Below, one piece after another: positions 6,366-7,492 of a stretch of DNA of 7,492 nt; position 1 is the first letter of the stretch, and each line of letters opens with the position of its first letter. The DNA is taken from positions 1 through 7,492 of the forward strand of contig CALIQO010000437.1 in the NCBI GenBank assembly GCA_938044055.1, given 5' to 3'. The position numbers were made by a program, and so were the translations under genes. The DNA is from an uncultured Saprospiraceae bacterium. Its GTDB lineage: Bacteria; Bacteroidota; Bacteroidia; Chitinophagales; Saprospiraceae. The notes under the pieces were generated by a model. It did not search any database. It was not told the DNA's origin and saw nothing but the letters and a program-made list of their open reading frames with translations.

Positions 6366-7492
6366 GTGCAGAATCAATCACATTTTTCAAATCATTCACT
6401 TCCTCGGATATTATTCTGGTTAGGAATAGCTTCTTATATAGTCTATAAACTGTTCCATCTTTCCGTGTCTTATTACTGGGATGAATCTTGGGTATACGCT
6501 CCAGCCGTAAAAGCAATGGCTGAGGGATTGCCAAGCCTGCTACCAGGAAGCATAGACGTCTCTTTCTCACGAGGGCATCCGCTTTTTTTACATTTCATGT
6601 ATGGTTGGTGGATAAAAATATTTGGTACAAGCCATGCGACCTTACACACATTTTCCTTAATCATAACGACCGCTTTGGTTTATTCTATTTACCACATCGG
6701 CAACCAGGTTTTTAAACCTTGGGTCGGTACGATGGCTGCCTTTCTTTTAATAGCACAATCCATAACAATTGCCCAAGGTGCTATGGTGCTTCCGGAAGTA
6801 CCTGTGGCATTATTGTCTCTCCTTTCAATTTATTTCTTTATACAAGAAAAATATTGGGCATTTGCCTTGAGCGCCACCTGCTTACTTCTTACTAAGGAAA
6901 GCGGAATCGCCTTACCGGTGAGTCTACTTGTAGGAATGGCAACGATTAGAGTCCTAGATGCCGACCCCAGTAATTGGAAGAGAATAGCATGGGTCACTAT
7001 TCCTTGTCTTGTGCTGACAAGCTTTTTCTTGTATCAGAAAGCAGTTTATGGATGGTATTTTTATCCGGGCCATATCGAACTGCAAGAGAAGAGTCTCGAA
7101 GTTTCAATCAAGAAAATGGATATGATTCTAGATTATATCTTATTCAAGCAAGATCGCAAGTTGTTCTCTATAGCCTTTATCCTTATGGGTCTTGTATACT
7201 TATGGAAAAACATCAAGTGGTGGTGCATCGTATTTTTAATTACTATACCCCTGATTTTCATTAAGCATGAGGTGACGTTATCCATTTCCTATATCGGTCT
7301 ATTTTTCTTTTTTCTAATCTGGATTAAAAAAAGCACCTTCCGCTTAAAGCAAAAAAGATGGCTCTACTACAGTGTCTACTTTACATTTGCCTATATCGCA
7401 TTCTCGGCTTTTAACTTTTACACTTCTAGGTATTCTATGACGCCGATCAGTATCCTTGTGATGGTTTCAGTTCCTTTATTATGGAATAGCCT
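6366..7492 (+). CDS. GT39/ArnT-like multi-pass membrane glycosyltransferase, N-terminal part (cut by window edge)
   Basis: The 375 codons are open to the right edge. The protein resembles the PMT_2/GT39-like family (GT-C fold), which moves sugars from polyprenyl-phosphate donors to proteins or lipids on the outer face of the inner membrane. TM1 spans about 15-33, followed by the family's loop with an Asp-Glu pair, D39-E40 in 'YYWDESWVYAPA'; the Asp is the usual catalytic base. 'SRGHPLFLHFMYGWWIKIFG' (68-87), LPEVPVAL (142-149), LTKESG (175-180) and SRYSMTP (354-360) match recurring motifs of the family. About eight or more hydrophobic helices are visible, and the remaining C-terminus is missing. 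The GTG start follows an in-frame stop at 6360-6362 and has an AGAAGGAA site upstream. Substrate and donor cannot be told from the sequence; envelope polysaccharide, lipid or surface-protein glycosylation are all possible. Confidence 0.83.
   Translation, partial: MQNQSHFSNHSLPRILFWLGIASYIVYKLFHLSVSYYWDESWVYAPAVKAMAEGLPSLLPGSIDVSFSRGHPLFLHFMYGWWIKIFGTSHATLHTFSLIITTALVYSIYHIGNQVFKPWVGTMAAFLLIAQSITIAQGAMVLPEVPVALLSLLSIYFFIQEKYWAFALSATCLLLTKESGIALPVSLLVGMATIRVLDADPSNWKRIAWVTIPCLVLTSFFLYQKAVYGWYFYPGHIELQEKSLEVSIKKMDMILDYILFKQDRKLFSIAFILMGLVYLWKNIKWWCIVFLITIPLIFIKHEVTLSISYIGLFFFFLIWIKKSTFRLKQKRWLYYSVYFTFAYIAFSAFNFYTSRYSMTPISILVMVSVPLLWNS

Noticed and set aside
6347..6448. 33-codon ORF (MEKEITRAES...) starting at the ATG just before the glycosyltransferase
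   Set aside because: It overlaps the glycosyltransferase in another frame, has no domain character, and its AGAAGGAA region serves the GTG start better. A frameshifted true N-terminus is unlikely because the GTG frame already gives a normal cytoplasmic tail and first TM helix.
6974..7264. 96-codon plus-strand ORF in another frame of the glycosyltransferase
   Set aside because: Lies entirely within the coding frame of a clear membrane enzyme and shows no domain features.

Overview
The window looks like chromosomal DNA from a member of the Bacteroidota, possibly Saprospiria-like; the class-level guess is weak. Reasons: AT-rich sequence, almost no Shine-Dalgarno sites, TAnnTTTG-type promoter candidates, and a secreted multidomain protein with a lamin-tail domain, a 'TPDGDGVDD' loop and a FlgD-like C-terminal Ig domain. 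There is no rRNA, tRNA, CRISPR array, transposase or integrase.

Left half, minus strand. In order of transcription: a secreted lamin-tail-domain protein (3544 to 1784); after 33 bp, a three-TM membrane protein with an endonuclease/exonuclease/phosphatase (EEP) fold (1750 to 827) whose catalytic Asp/His positions appear to be substituted; then a 370-bp gap holding a 13-bp perfect inverted repeat; then the N-terminal 152 codons of a secreted thioredoxin/peroxiredoxin-like protein (456 to 1), which seems to start at TTG and runs off the left edge.

Right half, plus strand. A 106-bp divergent spacer leads to aspartate-semialdehyde dehydrogenase (asd, 3651-4661). Next come a 126-bp spacer with a 16-bp perfect palindrome and a hairpin, an uncharacterised 493-aa coiled-coil protein with DUF349-like segments (4788-6269), a 96-bp spacer with another hairpin and a second near-perfect 16-bp palindrome, and a GTG-initiated GT39/ArnT-like membrane glycosyltransferase cut by the right edge (6366-7492).

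The genes do not form an obvious single pathway. asd is housekeeping amino-acid and cell-wall metabolism. The lamin-tail protein, EEP-like protein, thioredoxin-like protein and glycosyltransferase all act at or outside the inner membrane. The observation most worth following is the apparent loss of catalytic residues in the EEP protein next to a lamin-tail protein, because the two domain types are fused in some secreted bacterial nucleases. I found no convincing new defence or mobile system.
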